A stretch of 64,000 bases of DNA from Chloranthus sessilifolius (Eukaryota > Streptophyta > Magnoliopsida > Chloranthales > Chloranthaceae): NCBI GenBank assembly GCA_021018995.1, contig CM037590.1, positions 79,702,097 to 79,766,096 on the forward strand. Reading direction: 5' to 3'. Of the stretch, positions 23,469 to 34,949 are shown piece after piece; the stretch's first letter is position 1; each line of letters starts with the position of its first letter. Position numbers and translations under genes: made by a program. The notes beneath the pieces were generated by a model. The model saw only the letters and a program-made list of their open reading frames with translations. It was not told where the DNA came from and did no database searches.

Positions 23469-26130
23469 TGTCATGACCCAAAATTCTACCCCATCCCGAG
23501 GGTTTAAAATTTTGAGTTATGACCCGCACATATCCCGGATATGCTAAGCGAACATACACTTAATCAAAGTTATCGCATAAATCTGATTCCATGAAATCCG
23601 TGAAAGCCAACATATAAAGGTGAAGTATAAGCAAATCATAAATGTGGAATAGATGCGATAAAATACAATAAATCCACAAACAAAATATAAGTCAAGTCAG
23701 AGACAAATTTGCTAAAATAAAATTATAGAGTCAACAATAATAACATAAGACAAAATCTAATACCAAGTCTACAAAATCATTATCCAACACTCGGATCAAA
23801 ATCAGCACCGTAGTCCTCCCGATAGCCGGACTCCAAAGGTACCTGGTAATCAACGTCCACCGGGTCGACGTACTCAGCACCAATCGGATCAAAGAAACTA
23901 ATGTCCACTCCGTCAATATAGTCACCTGCAGCTGTTAGATTATTATGGAATGAGTTTACTCAATCACGTAAACTCAGTGGATACACCACCAATCCACCCC
24001 ATTCTACTCAGGTGCATTGTGGATGCATCAAGTGAATGATAAATATAATATATCAAAGAAATTAGAATAGAATAACAAGATCAAGTGTATATCGTAAACT
24101 CATATCATAATCATTAATGCATGACCATGATCTAGACACTCATATCCTAACATACCTTATCATATCTTATATCATACCATACCTCATAACATAACATGTC
24201 TCATTATTTTTGCACATATGTTTGTACATTGCATGAGCATAACTAATATACTCATAAAATCCTAAACGACCTGTGCAAGAGTCGCTGCTCGAGCTATTAT
24301 TTGAGGGTCACCATAATATCATAACGCCCTCCATATCAAATCATATCATACACCCCATCCAGTCACAAGGACGGTCGACGACTCATAACTCATAATATCT
24401 CCCAGAGACATCTGTCTTGACTGAGAAATGTTGTTACCCTTACGGTGGCTATGCAAGGAACGACACTTACAGAGACTTAAGTTGTTAATCTTTTGCTGGC
24501 CTACACAGTGATTTCTTATTATCATAACATGTCTTATCTTGCTGACTCATAACATATCATATCGACTCATATCTCCTCATAATTTTATGACCCAAAGGTT
24601 TAGACCTCGTACCTTAACTTATATATTATCTTATCATATTAGAACTCGGCATGATCGGGTCACTGTATATTCCACTGTCTATGAGGTTACACTGAATTCA
24701 CACTCACCCAACTCGTCATGACTTCCCATACCTCCATGAATTATAAGGATGTAAATACAGGGTAATCCCTGCTTTGATACCATCCCAACGAATCATCACG
24801 CCTAAGCGTAGGCATGATCACATACACTCTTGTTCCTATGACTTAACATGTCTTTAACTCATGTCATGATTAAAGTGGAAACACAGAAGTATCACACGTG
24901 CAAAAGATTTATTTCAAATTATATTAGGTTTATACATATATTTATTTACATAATAACAATATAAATATAGCATAGGGGAGTTAATAGTGTCTTTTCGATA
25001 ACGTAAAGGTCAAAGTTCGATTCTCACGAGGTATCAAATTTTTAACACTTCGTATTATCGAAGTGGTCGTGTTAAAGCAATAAAAGTAATATAAATATAG
25101 TGTACTATAATTAAATGCTCAAATTTAAATTATGTTAATTCTTAAATTAGGTGGATCACGACCATCGATCGAAAAGTGTAAGTGATTAATGTGCACTAAG
25201 TTTTTAGTCGTGCAAGTGGAGTTATATGATAAAACAATAATAATAATATTAATTAATGTTTGATCGGATGAGAGTCGATCGATCGGATAAAATATTCTAT
25301 AATATAAGATCAATGAATTCGGAATAGGAGTGATGCCATGCCTGCATATTAAAAGCAATTTTAATGATTAAAATAAGGTAACTCTAGAGTATTGTGGCTT
25401 ATATAAAAGTATTATATAATAAAAAGTTCTATAATACTTACTTAAATTCATGGTACAAGCTAAAGAGATCAGGATTCCTCATTTTATAATATTATATAAA
25501 TCAGCCTTCCATTTTTAAATGATATTATATAATATAAGATTTTACCTTAATATAATATTATAATACATAAGCCTTTACTATAATATAATATTATATACTT
25601 ATATAGTATAAACCTTTAAGGTTGGCTGAGATTGAGGTGTTAGGACTCATTGGGATAAAACAAGTAGGAACTAATTAGTTCAATTGGTGGGTCTCGGTTC
25701 AACAACAGATGGGTCACAGTCCAACATCAGATGGGTCATGGTCAAACATCAGATGGGTTAGGGTCCAACATCGGATGGGTCACGGTTCAACATTAGATGG
25801 ATCAAGGCCCAACATCAGATGGGTCACAGTTCAATATCAAATGAGTCACGGTCCGACATCAGATGGGTCATGGACTAACACCAGATGGATCATGGTCCAC
25901 ATCAAATGGGTCACAGTCCACATCAGATGGGTCACGGTCCAACACTAGATGGGTCAAGGTCGAACATCCGATGGGTCGAGGCCGACATCAGATGGATCAC
26001 TGTCCAACATCAGATGGGTTGAGGTCCTACATCAGATGGGTCAAGGACAATATCAGATGGGTCACGGTCCAACATCAGATGGGTCGAGGTCCACATCAGA
26101 TGGGTCGAGGTCCACAATCAGATGGGTCTC
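23469..26130 (-). repeat. LTR B, part 1 (before Ogre insertion)
   Basis: It starts at TGTCATGACCC and follows LTR A until the end of its 22-bp array, where the Ogre element begins at 26131. The last five bases, GTCTC, are the Ogre target duplication. Confidence 0.9.
25690..26130 (-). repeat. 22-bp tandem array in LTR B
   Basis: About 20 units of the same type as in LTR A, with a different order of variant units. The Ogre insertion lies in the last unit. Confidence 0.92.
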
Positions 26131-26849
26131 TGGGCGTCCATGGTTTCTCTCGAACCCGTCGCGGCGATGCGCTCGTGATGGAATAAAATATAGAGTCGCC
26201 ACCCGAAGCTTTTGGTGACCCAAGAAACCTTTAAATCAATATTTTGAACACCGAAGTGCTAAAGATGACTCTAATTTACCGGTCTTTGCCAAAGGCTCTA
26301 GAGTAGGGGCTTCGGTTATCTATCGGGAAGGGTTTAGGCACCCGATCAACCCGCACGTAGCGGTCTCTATCTATGGCCAAAATAAAATAAATGGGCGGAG
26401 CTTCCCCTTGCCCGAAGGCAATACGGTCCTATCAAGCTTTGAGCCAAACTGAAATTTCGGCGGCGTAACGGCTTGAATCCTTGGACAGAGGAAACACCAA
26501 GAAGGTAGAAGAAGAGAGGGGTCAGCCGGAGCTCACGGGCCCTTGTTGCACCGTGTAAGACCTTCACTTCGGTGTGCTTCTGATGGCTTTATGTGGTTTA
26601 AATGGTAGAGGAATAGGTTCTAATGCTAGGATTCGGTAGATAAGAAGTGTACGATGAAGCTAGGGACTAAGCATAACTAAAAAGGGGTGATCTAATGGTT
26701 GAAAAGGGTTGAAAAGGATGAACTAAGCATGCTGGAATTCTAGTTGAAAAATGAAAAATAAATAATATTTTCTCTCACTTGGGCTCTCTCTCTTAAGCTT
26801 AACTTTCCACCTTAATTTTTCAACCCTTTGGGAAGAGGGGGGGCCTCTC

Positions 26850-26857
26850 TATTTATA
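26850..26857 (-). promoter_or_regulatory. LTR TATA box
   Basis: TATAAATA on the minus strand, inside CTCTATAAATAGAG. The same box is at 60042-60049 in the second Ogre LTR and mutated (TATAAATC) in the 5' LTR at 47992-47999. Confidence 0.75.
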
Positions 26858-27135
26858 GAGAAGAGGTGGGTTAGAGGGTTACTTAAGAGCTAATTGGTTT
26901 AGCAATTAGGTACTCCTCCATCTAAGATTTTCTAGGTTTTTAGGGTCCTAGGGGTTTGGGAAACTGATTTCAATGGCAGATGATGGGGTGAGACCATGGG
27001 TGACTTAAGGGTTGCCAATAAGCTCAAAGGGGGTGCAACCAATCTTATGACACCCACCTCAACCAAGGGGATGGTCAAAAGGTCAAACCAGATGGAGGAA
27101 ATTCAAGCATTTGATGACAATTACTGTAGCTAACC

Positions 27136-27354
27136 TGGGCGTATATATTATATACGCCCAGTTTATGTATAGTGATCTGCATGAAAACCAGAGGAGATCT
27201 GAGAAGGTGGGTGTCCGTGGTGGGCCCTACTTATGCTGGGCATATGTATTATATATGCCCGGCCAAGTTTGGCCCAAAAATGCCAGGCGTATATAATATA
27301 TACGCCTGACCAAAATGGGGCCAAATTGGCTGGGCATATCTAATACATACGCTT
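27136..27354. repeat. Ogre palindromes in 3' LTR U3 (4 copies)
   Basis: The first copy is a 25-base palindrome with a single central base, core GCGTATATATTATATACGC flanked by TGG/CCA. The second and third are near-perfect; the fourth (27331-27354) is degenerate. They lie upstream of the TATA box in element orientation. Confidence 0.93.
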
Positions 27355-27739
27355 GAGCAAAAGTTATGATTTTATGTGAAACTTCAATCAGCCATAACCT
27401 TTGAACCACAACTCCAAATTGGGTGATCTTTGGCTTGCTGGAAAGCTGGAGAAGTCCTCCTTCCAATGGTATGTGGCTCCTTCTCAGTAATGGTCTGTGT
27501 AAAATTTTCTAGCTCTCCTCCCATCGATTGCTCAGAAGGGTTTAAGTTGGGTCTGGGAAGGGATCCTAGGGTTTAGGAGTGATCTCTAAGGGTTAGGGGA
27601 ATGGTTCTAATGAGTTCAGGGTGATTCCTAAAGGTCAGGGTTAGTTCCTAAGGGTTCAAGGGTGCCATCAGAAGCACAGGGATACATCTCTCTCGGAGTA
27701 CAAACTGATCGGGCCTTGGGCCGAATTTGGGTGTCTACA

Positions 27740-27753
27740 GATGCCCCTCTTTA
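27740..27753 (-). promoter_or_regulatory. Ogre polypurine tract
   Basis: On the minus strand AAAGAGGGGCATC lies directly before the LTR start TGTAGACACCC. Confidence 0.8.
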
Positions 27754-29740
27754 GTATTCGATCACTAATGATCGGACGCCAAAGACAAGAGACATTCGAA
27801 GAGGTCCAAGGCATGTTTGGTGGGTCTGCCTGGTTCAACTAAATTCTCAAACATCCATGGTGATGGTGAGTGTACGTAAGCCCTCTCATTTCAGGATATC
27901 GTCTGTACCTCATAGCTAACAGTCCCCAAGCGCATTACGACATTACTAAGCATAACTGTGATGATCGCAGAAAGTGTAAGCCCGCTAGCCGGGATATCAT
28001 CCACTTCCTAAGGGAAATTATATATTTGTGATGTTGATTATTAATCTGAACCAGACAGCTCCATGAAACGGGGTGATCGATCTATGCTTCGGGGTCGACG
28101 CGAAGTACACAAAGCGAAGGCCTAAATTATGTCCAATCCTATGGGGTATGGACAGCTCCATTGGATTGGCCATGGGTGCCTTTACCTAGGTAAGGCTCAG
28201 AGTCTTTGGGCGAACTCATCGACCTCGAGGTTGCTTTAGTATGATTTACCCGAGTGAAGCGAATATTGATGTCGCGATACTTCTTGGGAATGTGTGCCCA
28301 TTTTCAAAGTGAATTTTTGTGTGTTATTTTTTGAATTTTCGAGGCCTCTAAGCAAAGCTTAAAGACTTCTGTCAATTTTATTCTTGCACAACTCTTTAAA
28401 CGGATCAAATGCCAATTGATATGCTTTGAGAGTGTGTGCGCTCTGCCGGGAATAGATACACCTTGGGGATGTGCACGTTCCGGTGGTGAGGTGCTCCTGA
28501 TTCACATGAACCGGAGTGCCTTAACTCGAGATAAAGCTAAAAAAGATCGGGCTAGGACCAACCATCCATCGAAAGAGATGGTCAATTCTAGCCTCCATCT
28601 CTAATGAAATCACATCTTACTAACTATACACAGACAGGCACCCATCAGGGGCGATAAGCAGCAAATAGGCGCGAACGGAAGCCTCGATCCTAAGGTACAA
28701 TTTACGAGGACAAACGACCATCCTGCGGATACCCAGATGCAAGTGTATACATTCAACAGGGACACCATGCCTATACAGGTTTTAAGCCTGTGTAAAAGGA
28801 AATAAAAGGGAATGAGCCCTTCGGTCTGTATGTTTGCCCATAGTTTGGTTGGTTGTAATTTTATTTTTGACGGGTCAGTTTCAATTGACAATAGACTTTT
28901 CGAATGATCTGAAGTCGGGTGCACTCTTGGTCAATCATAGATCAGAAGGTGGATGATCAGAGCCAAAGCTTGGAAGGTGGGGTCAACCTACTCAGGATTT
29001 TAACTACATAATAAAAGGTTGTTATCCCGAACTTTCTCCTTTTTTTTTGTTCTTTTTTTCTTCCTCTTCTTCTTCTTCTTCTTTTTTTCTTTTTCTTTTG
29101 TACATGTCAATTCGAGACTTTGAGCATGCTCAAACCATTTTTATTTTTACATGTATCCTTGGGTAGACCAACTTGTCATGTTGATACGCCCTGAGGACAC
29201 GCATTCCGGTAATAAGTCCTTGGTGTGCCTGCTGGGTTAGGTATTGCCTCCTGGGGCATGTTTAGGGAACAGGGACCAGGGATGGGTAAAATTATCTGCC
29301 TCTCGGATTAGGTATGGGGTGTCCCTGTGTAAAACAGGGTTCGAGAAATTTCAGGTGAACCCGATCATTCTGAATTGATTTAACACAGTTCTCAGAGTGG
29401 TGCAAACAGGCATTGCGACGCTCTTTTGAGAACTAGTATTGTCTTTCGGCATTTTTCCTTTTTCTCCTTTTTCGTTATTTTATGTGGATCCTTTTTTTTC
29501 TTTTTTTGTGCAAAATTTTTTTTCATGATTTTATGATTTTATGGGAGCACTTGACGGATGCTTACAGATCTAGATCTGCTTATTGTAGCACGATCCCCTT
29601 GGGCCAATTGAAGGGAGTTCGAAGGGCCATTTGGGGATGCATGCACCATCGCCCGATGGTACCTGGGCTTCTAAGAGGGACCGGGCCTTGATCTAGAGCA
29701 TATAGAGGGCCTGTTGGGCCATCAAAGCCAAAATTTGGTT
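27754..29740. other. Ogre 3' region, non-coding part
   Basis: No convincing coding region on either strand. It has CT/T-rich tracts at 29035-29100 and 29440-29525 on the plus strand. It separates the antisense genes from the 3' LTR. Confidence 0.6.
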
Positions 29741-29741
29741 G

Positions 29742-29846
29742 GGCGTATATAATATATATGCCTGACCAATCTGCAGAAAAAATGGTCGGGCGTATATATT
29801 ATATATGCCAAATCATGGAAAAAAATGGCGTATATATTATATCGCT
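29742..29846. repeat. Ogre palindromes upstream of the antisense PMD-like gene (3 copies)
   Basis: Copies at 29742-29762, 29789-29809 and (degenerate) 29827-29846, each GGCGTATATA..TATATGCC-like. They lie just before a TTTAAAAG box (29860-29867) and the Y-rich start of the putative transcript (~29890). Confidence 0.92.
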
Positions 29847-29859
29847 GACCATCTGGCGA

Positions 29860-30586
29860 TTTAAAAGCGCTTTGAGCCACAAAGGGGCCCTCTCTTTCAA
29901 ACTCTATCTTCTTCCCTCCTTCCTTCTCACGTCCGGGATAGCCCCCTAGGGTTTTTGCATTTGATGTTTTTTGAGTTCTATCACTGGGAGTCGTGTGTGC
30001 GGATCAAAAACGTTCATTCTCCGTCAATTTTTGGATCTATTTCTTCTCCCATTGAAGGTAATCATCAACCCCTCTTTCATCTTTCCTTTGAATTGTGATA
30101 ATGTTGTGTTGTTTTTTGGAAATGCTTGATGTTCCTTCTTTTTATGGCGAAGGATGTATATTATTTATTATATATATATTTTTTAGTATATGTGATCCTC
30201 ATGCCTACGCTCCTCTTTTTTTTTTTTTTTTTTTTCATTAAATCATCCTCCATCTTTCATCATTCGTCCCCCCCCCCCCCCCTTTTTTATTATTATACCA
30301 TCATCATTTATCATCCATCATCGTTTCTTTTTTTTGTTTATTTGTTTTTCTTTCATGATGGATTAGTGCTTTTTCTTCCTTCTTTTTTTTTGTTTGCCTT
30401 TTTGTTATTTTTCTCCTTCTCCCTTTTTTTTTTTTGATGTTCCTCCTTTTGTGGTGAAAGATTAATGCCTCTTTTTTTCTTTTTTTTTTATATGTGGTTC
30501 CTTAGGCCTATGCTCCTCTTTTTTTTTTCCCTTCTCTTTTTTTTTTTAGCAGTCCTTTCTTATACCGATGTATTCCATATTTTCAG
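29860..30586 (+). promoter_or_regulatory. Putative promoter, 5' UTR and 5' UTR intron of the antisense gene
   Basis: GATTTAAAAGC (29858-29868) could act as TATA box. It is followed by a pyrimidine-rich leader (CTCTCTTTCAAACTC, TCTTCTTCCCTCC) of plant 5' UTR type. AAG followed by GTAATC at 30055-30063 is a good donor, and TATTTTCAG at 30578-30586 a good acceptor placed directly before the ATG at 30587. The intron between is T-rich, with poly-T, poly-C (~30269-30282) and CT tracts, as plant introns tend to be. Confidence 0.5.
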
Positions 30587-32842
30587 ATGTCTGGTGACGA
30601 AGGACAGGATCCACGGGAGGGGCCAGAGATGGCCTATGGTCCTCATGGGGATCAGTTTATCGTTTCACAGTGCTCCTCTCAACCCTGGTACGAGATGCAA
30701 GGTGAAGCCGCCCGCATTGGCCTTCTCCATTGTCAGCACACCCACATTTCTAACTTCGGGATCGCTGGCCAGGTAAACAGATGAATCCTTTTCTTTTCCT
30801 TTGATGCCTTTATCATATCATTTTGCTCCTACTTAACAGATCCCTTTTGTTTGCAGCCTCTACCACACATCATGTTCCGGGGTGGCTGGTTCGATCTCCA
30901 GCGCCTTGTCCTCTATCTTCCCCCGGTGGTGAAAGACCTGCTTGCTCAAGCCGATTTTGGGGATTTTATTTCCTGCCCCGCTGTGAGGGCCGACACGGTC
31001 TATCTGAAGGCCCTGATAGAGCACTTTCGCCCCGAGACCATGACGTTTCATATGGCCATGGCTGAGATGACCCTTACACTGAGGTCGGTCCATGATTGGG
31101 TTCGCATTGGAGGTGCGGTGACACGGATAGGGAGGAGGTGACTCAGCTGATAGGGGCCTACCCAACCTCCAGGAACGTTCGTGGTTCCGAAGTCAAGTTA
31201 TCTTGGCTGGTTGGTCTATTTGAGCCCCATGAGTTAGTGGATCTGGGCCAGCCTGATGCGGCCATTTATCTCAAGCCCGAGCGCGCACTGATGTTGGCCT
31301 GCATTTCTCTGTTGTTCCTCTTGGGCAAGACTCTCCTTTCAAATACCAGCGGGGGGCGGGTCTCATTGTCCCTTCTCAGTCTTATGGTGAACTGGGACAC
31401 TATGCATCGGTTTAATTGGGGCGGTGCTCAAGCCTGGTGCGAACCATACTTGGGGAGTCCAACTCCTTTATGGGCTTTTGGCCTACACTTGAGGTATTTT
31501 ATCCTTTGGTCTCAGTTTGTCCAACTTTTCCTTTTTCGTGGCATATCTATTTTTATTTGATTACTTTCTCATATTTGGGGGTATCTAGATTTCCAACCTG
31601 GTCGCCCTCTGCTTCTCTCCGAAGTTCCTACGTTCCCCCTTATGAGCAATTGGCACACGAACCGCCGTCGGGACGTGGGTATGAAGCACCTGGAGTTAGG
31701 GCTGCGCTCCCAGTTTGATCTGTTGATCCCTGAGCAGGTATAATAATTTCTCTCTTTGCAAATTTGATAGTTCTTTTATGTTGTGGGTTCTGACCAAATG
31801 TATATATCCCTCCTCCTTTTTGTTGAGCAGGTCATCCTTGATCCCTATGTCGGATCCCCCTTCTGGAACCTGACTGCAGTGAGCCCTTCTCGCCTTTTGT
31901 TAGAGCGACGCATTATTTTTTTCTATGGGTCCTGGGCTAGGGCCTATTACTTAGGAGAGAGGGTGGTTCATCAGTATCGACCTCTTTTCGCTGTGCCCCA
32001 AGCTCCTCCAGCTGATGTATTGGCTCCTGAAGGTTCTACCGAAGTGCTTACTGCTCGCTTTCTCCACCACGGGGTCCCCATTGATGACCTTCTCTTTCCT
32101 GGGAAATATCAGATGTGGTATGAGTCTCTGCCCTATCGTTCTCTGCTGCCTCGATTTGTGCTCGGTGCCAACTTTTTAGCTTTTGGTGGTTCGCGATCTC
32201 AGATAATGTTCTTTCCTCTTTCTATTAGCAGCCTTCCATATGATTACCTTAATTGCCCTGCTATTTCAACAAAAATTATTTCTCTCCGTAGTTTGGACAG
32301 GATGATGATTCAGACAAGGGGGGTGAGGTAGCTGCTCCTGATGAGGGTACCGGTGTTGGACCTTCTGATCCTTCCGGTGCTGGCGCTTCTGGCAGTTCGC
32401 CCACTGAGGTCCAGGGGACTTTTAAGCGCTTGGACGATGCCTTTCTGTCGCGTATGTGTGCCAATGTGCCTGAGAAGGCATGCATATCCACTGAAGCTAT
32501 TCGGATCCCACCCCCTGAGCTGATCCCTGGGGTAATCTCTCCCTTGTTACCTTACTCTTCTATTTTCTTGGATCATGCCGATGACCTGTGTGACTGATAC
32601 CTCTCTCTTTATTTCTTTGCTGTGTAGGATTATGAGTCGGCCGTGAACCAAGCCAAATACTACCGCAACATTGTCGGACTTAGGGAGGCTGAGGTGGTGA
32701 GTGAATATTGACCGCACCTAATCATCTTCTTATTTACTTTTTGCTTGTTTCCCTATCTGATGGCCCTTCGTGTGCTTAAGCACCGTGCTCGTGAAAAGGA
32801 GTCGCGTTCTCCGCTCAGCCGCATCTCTCAGGCGTGGACTTA
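30587..32842 (+). pseudogene. Plant mobile domain-like gene with introns, antisense inside Ogre
   Basis: Plus-strand gene opposite to the retrotransposon. Exon 1 (30587-30772) starts MSGDEGQDPREG; donor CAG/GTAAAC, acceptor TTTGCAG/CC. Exon 2 (30857-31493) has PLPHIMFRGGWFDLQRL, HFRPETMTFHMAMAEMTLTL and QLIGAYPTSRNVRGSEVKLSW, the pattern of plant mobile domain (aminotransferase-like) proteins, with frame changes near 31120 and 31450. Exon 3 (31589-31737) and exon 4 (from 31831, containing YLGERVVHQYRPLF) follow introns with GT/AG ends. Exon 5 (32292-32531) is an acidic Ser/Gly linker, and exon 6 (32628-32696) a short charged helix. The end near 32842 is uncertain. The domain is known from transposon-derived host genes; no activity is inferred here. 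Confidence 0.75.
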
Positions 32843-33327
32843 GGTGGGGGAGACCCGTACTTTTCAAAGCACGACCTGTCGCCGGAAGAAATCAAAGGGG
32901 GTTGCCCAGGATTAGTTTATTTTCTGAAAATTTGAAAGAGTGAAACAGTTTAGACTTTGATTTATTGGGGGATATGTAATATTTTTTGAATCAACAACTT
33001 TTTGGATGGTTTTATGATTTTTACGGTTTATATGAATGCTTCATTTGGTTATCTCTCTGCCTTTATGGTTTTTTTTCTTCTTTTTCTTTTTTTGGCATGA
33101 AGCGGGCCAGAGCCCCTCCAATGATGGGGTTGAGCCCGCATGTGATTACCCGCATATGACCCACGGATACCGCGTCATCCAAGGGTTTCCCATGGGTGTG
33201 TGAGCGTGCCTGACTATGGGCTACCCCGGGAGAAAAAGTAGGCAAAGCGAAATCCGTACCTCCCTTGGGGAAGTTGAAAAGAACGGGCTAATGTGAGGGG
33301 AGCCACACTTCCCTGCCCTCTTTAACT

Positions 33328-33396
33328 AGGCGTATATATTATATACGCCTTGTAAAAATTTTGAAATTTTGCCTTGGCGTATGTATTATATATGCC
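33328..33396. repeat. Ogre palindromes upstream of the DUF7745-like ORF (2 copies)
   Basis: A perfect 23-base palindrome (33328-33350) and a near-perfect one (33376-33396), followed by TTCTTTATAACC (33418-33429), a possible TATA box, and a T/C-rich leader before the ATG at 33571. Confidence 0.92.
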
Positions 33397-33570
33397 TCAT
33401 ATAACTGGGCTCGATAGGTTCTTTATAACCCGAACCTGGCCCTTTTTGCTTCCCTTTTCACCCTGGCTTGGCCTTTTAGCCCCTCTTTTTTCTTTCTTTT
33501 CTCTCTCCTTTTTTTTTTTGAGCGGGTCCGTCGCCCTACATTAGCTGATTTCCATAAAGACCAACTTTGT

Positions 33571-34949
33571 ATGTCCATGGACCCGCTTCCCAAGAAAGGC
33601 CCAAATTCTCATACGGAGGTTGGGGCTAGTATACTTCCCTGTTTGGACCCGGGGCCCAATTTTTTGCAGAAATGGTGTGATAGCTTGGCCGAGGGTGAGC
33701 TCGCTATTCTGGATTGCCTCGGGTTATCCCGCCTTTCCTCCCTCCTTGCTATTCCTCTATTGCCCAATCTATTGCAAGCGGCTTTGGCGTCGTGAGACCA
33801 TAGGGCCCACGTCTTCAGATTTGGGTCTAGGGAGCTTACCCCAACCTTGGAAGAGCTAGCCTCTATTACTGGCTTGAGGATGCATCGGGGACTTCCTAAA
33901 GTGGTACCCAGACCGGGGTACGCAAAGGCGGTCCACGCGGTTCTTGGTTTGAAAAGGGGTGAGTATGAGAAGGGCTTCGCCGGGGGGCCCACGAGGTGCT
34001 CGGTGAAATTCCTGAGAGAACTTTTCAGTGACTCGAATCTCTGAAAGTTGCCTATCCAAGATCCTTTCAACGTAAAGGCCTTTGCTCTTTATTTGCTATC
34101 GAAAGTTCTCTTCTTTACTGGGGGCGAGTCATTTTCCCTCGGATTGTGCAATGTCTTGACGGAATTGGAGGGAGGTCGTTCACTGGTGCACCTGGTCCTG
34201 GCTGAGATGTATCGGGGTGTGGATGCCTTAGCCTCAGGCCGGGTTGGGATCCTTAGAGGGAGTCCACTCCTTATTCAAATTTGGCTAGGAGAGCATTTGG
34301 CTTTCATGGGGCCCGTGCCGAGATTTTGCTTGGTAAGAAGGGATGTGGCTTGTGGCTTTCTGATCCGGTGCTCAAGACTGCCCCATAGGAGCATCGAGGA
34401 ATTGAGCCTGTGGCTATCCGACGCGGAGTTGATCTGGCAACTTCCCTAGCTGGACGGCACCTTTGCGATTATCCGCTCCCGGGATTGTGAGGGTATCACG
34501 CTTTTGGGGTTGACTGGTAGTACCTACTATTTCCCATCTTGGGTGCTTCGTCAATTCGGATATACCCAACACGTGTCGTGCACTGTGAGACCGCCCTTGT
34601 GCTCTCTAATATTCTCTCGGGGTTATCTTAGTGACCTAGACCACTTAGCAGCCCTCTGGGAAACCCGCCAATCGGCGCATATGTGCAGCTTAGTTCAGGG
34701 GGGCATCATCTCTTTTGATTACGAGGTTTGGCTGGCATATGAGGGCTTACCTAACCCTAACCCGGTTTCAATAGATGCGATAAAGACGGAACCCTGGCCA
34801 TATAAGGAAACGATGCTCCAAACTAGGATTGAGAGTCTCTTTCTGTAGAGAAGCTGGCTTTGACTGAGGTTTTGGGGAAGGAAAGGTCCAGAGCTGAGAT
34901 GGCGGAGGTGAGAGCTGTTACTGCCGAGAGTGAGGTTCTTGATTGGTAG
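33571..34949 (+). pseudogene. DUF7745-like plant transposon ORF, antisense inside Ogre
   Basis: One frame runs from ATG 33571 to 34848 with stops only at 33793-33795 (TGA at a Trp position before DHRAHVFRFG), 34042-34044 and 34447-34449. The order of motifs, HVFRFGSRELTPTLEELASITG, then a Leu-rich middle (LLQIWLGEHL-like IQIWLGEHLAFMGP), is that of the DUF7745 family found in many plant transposon-derived proteins. After a frame change at ~34845 a charged helix (EKLALTEVLGKERSRAEMAEV) continues to TAG at about 34949. No introns are evident, unlike the neighbour. Family assignment is from memory of the motif pattern; its function is unknown. Confidence 0.65.

Larger units (their letters stand above)
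26131..27739 (-). repeat. Ogre 3' LTR (1609 bp)
   Basis: On the minus strand it begins TGTAGACACCC and ends ATGGACGCCCA. It contains four palindrome copies (27136-27160, 27238-27260, 27285-27307, 27331-27354) and a consensus TATA box TATAAATA (complement of 26850-26857). It is collinear with 47272-48881. Confidence 0.95.

Noticed and set aside
28416..28924. Short ORFs on both strands in the Ogre 3' region
   Set aside because: No domain, no conservation that I can see, composition as the surrounding non-coding DNA.
33609..34070. 153-codon minus-strand ORF
   Set aside because: Antisense shadow of the DUF7745-like frame.
29742..34949. Host gene pair trapped between two transposons
   Set aside because: The region lies inside one Ogre with matching LTRs and GTCTC duplication and shares its palindrome. 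A host origin by capture remains possible, but they are now part of the element.
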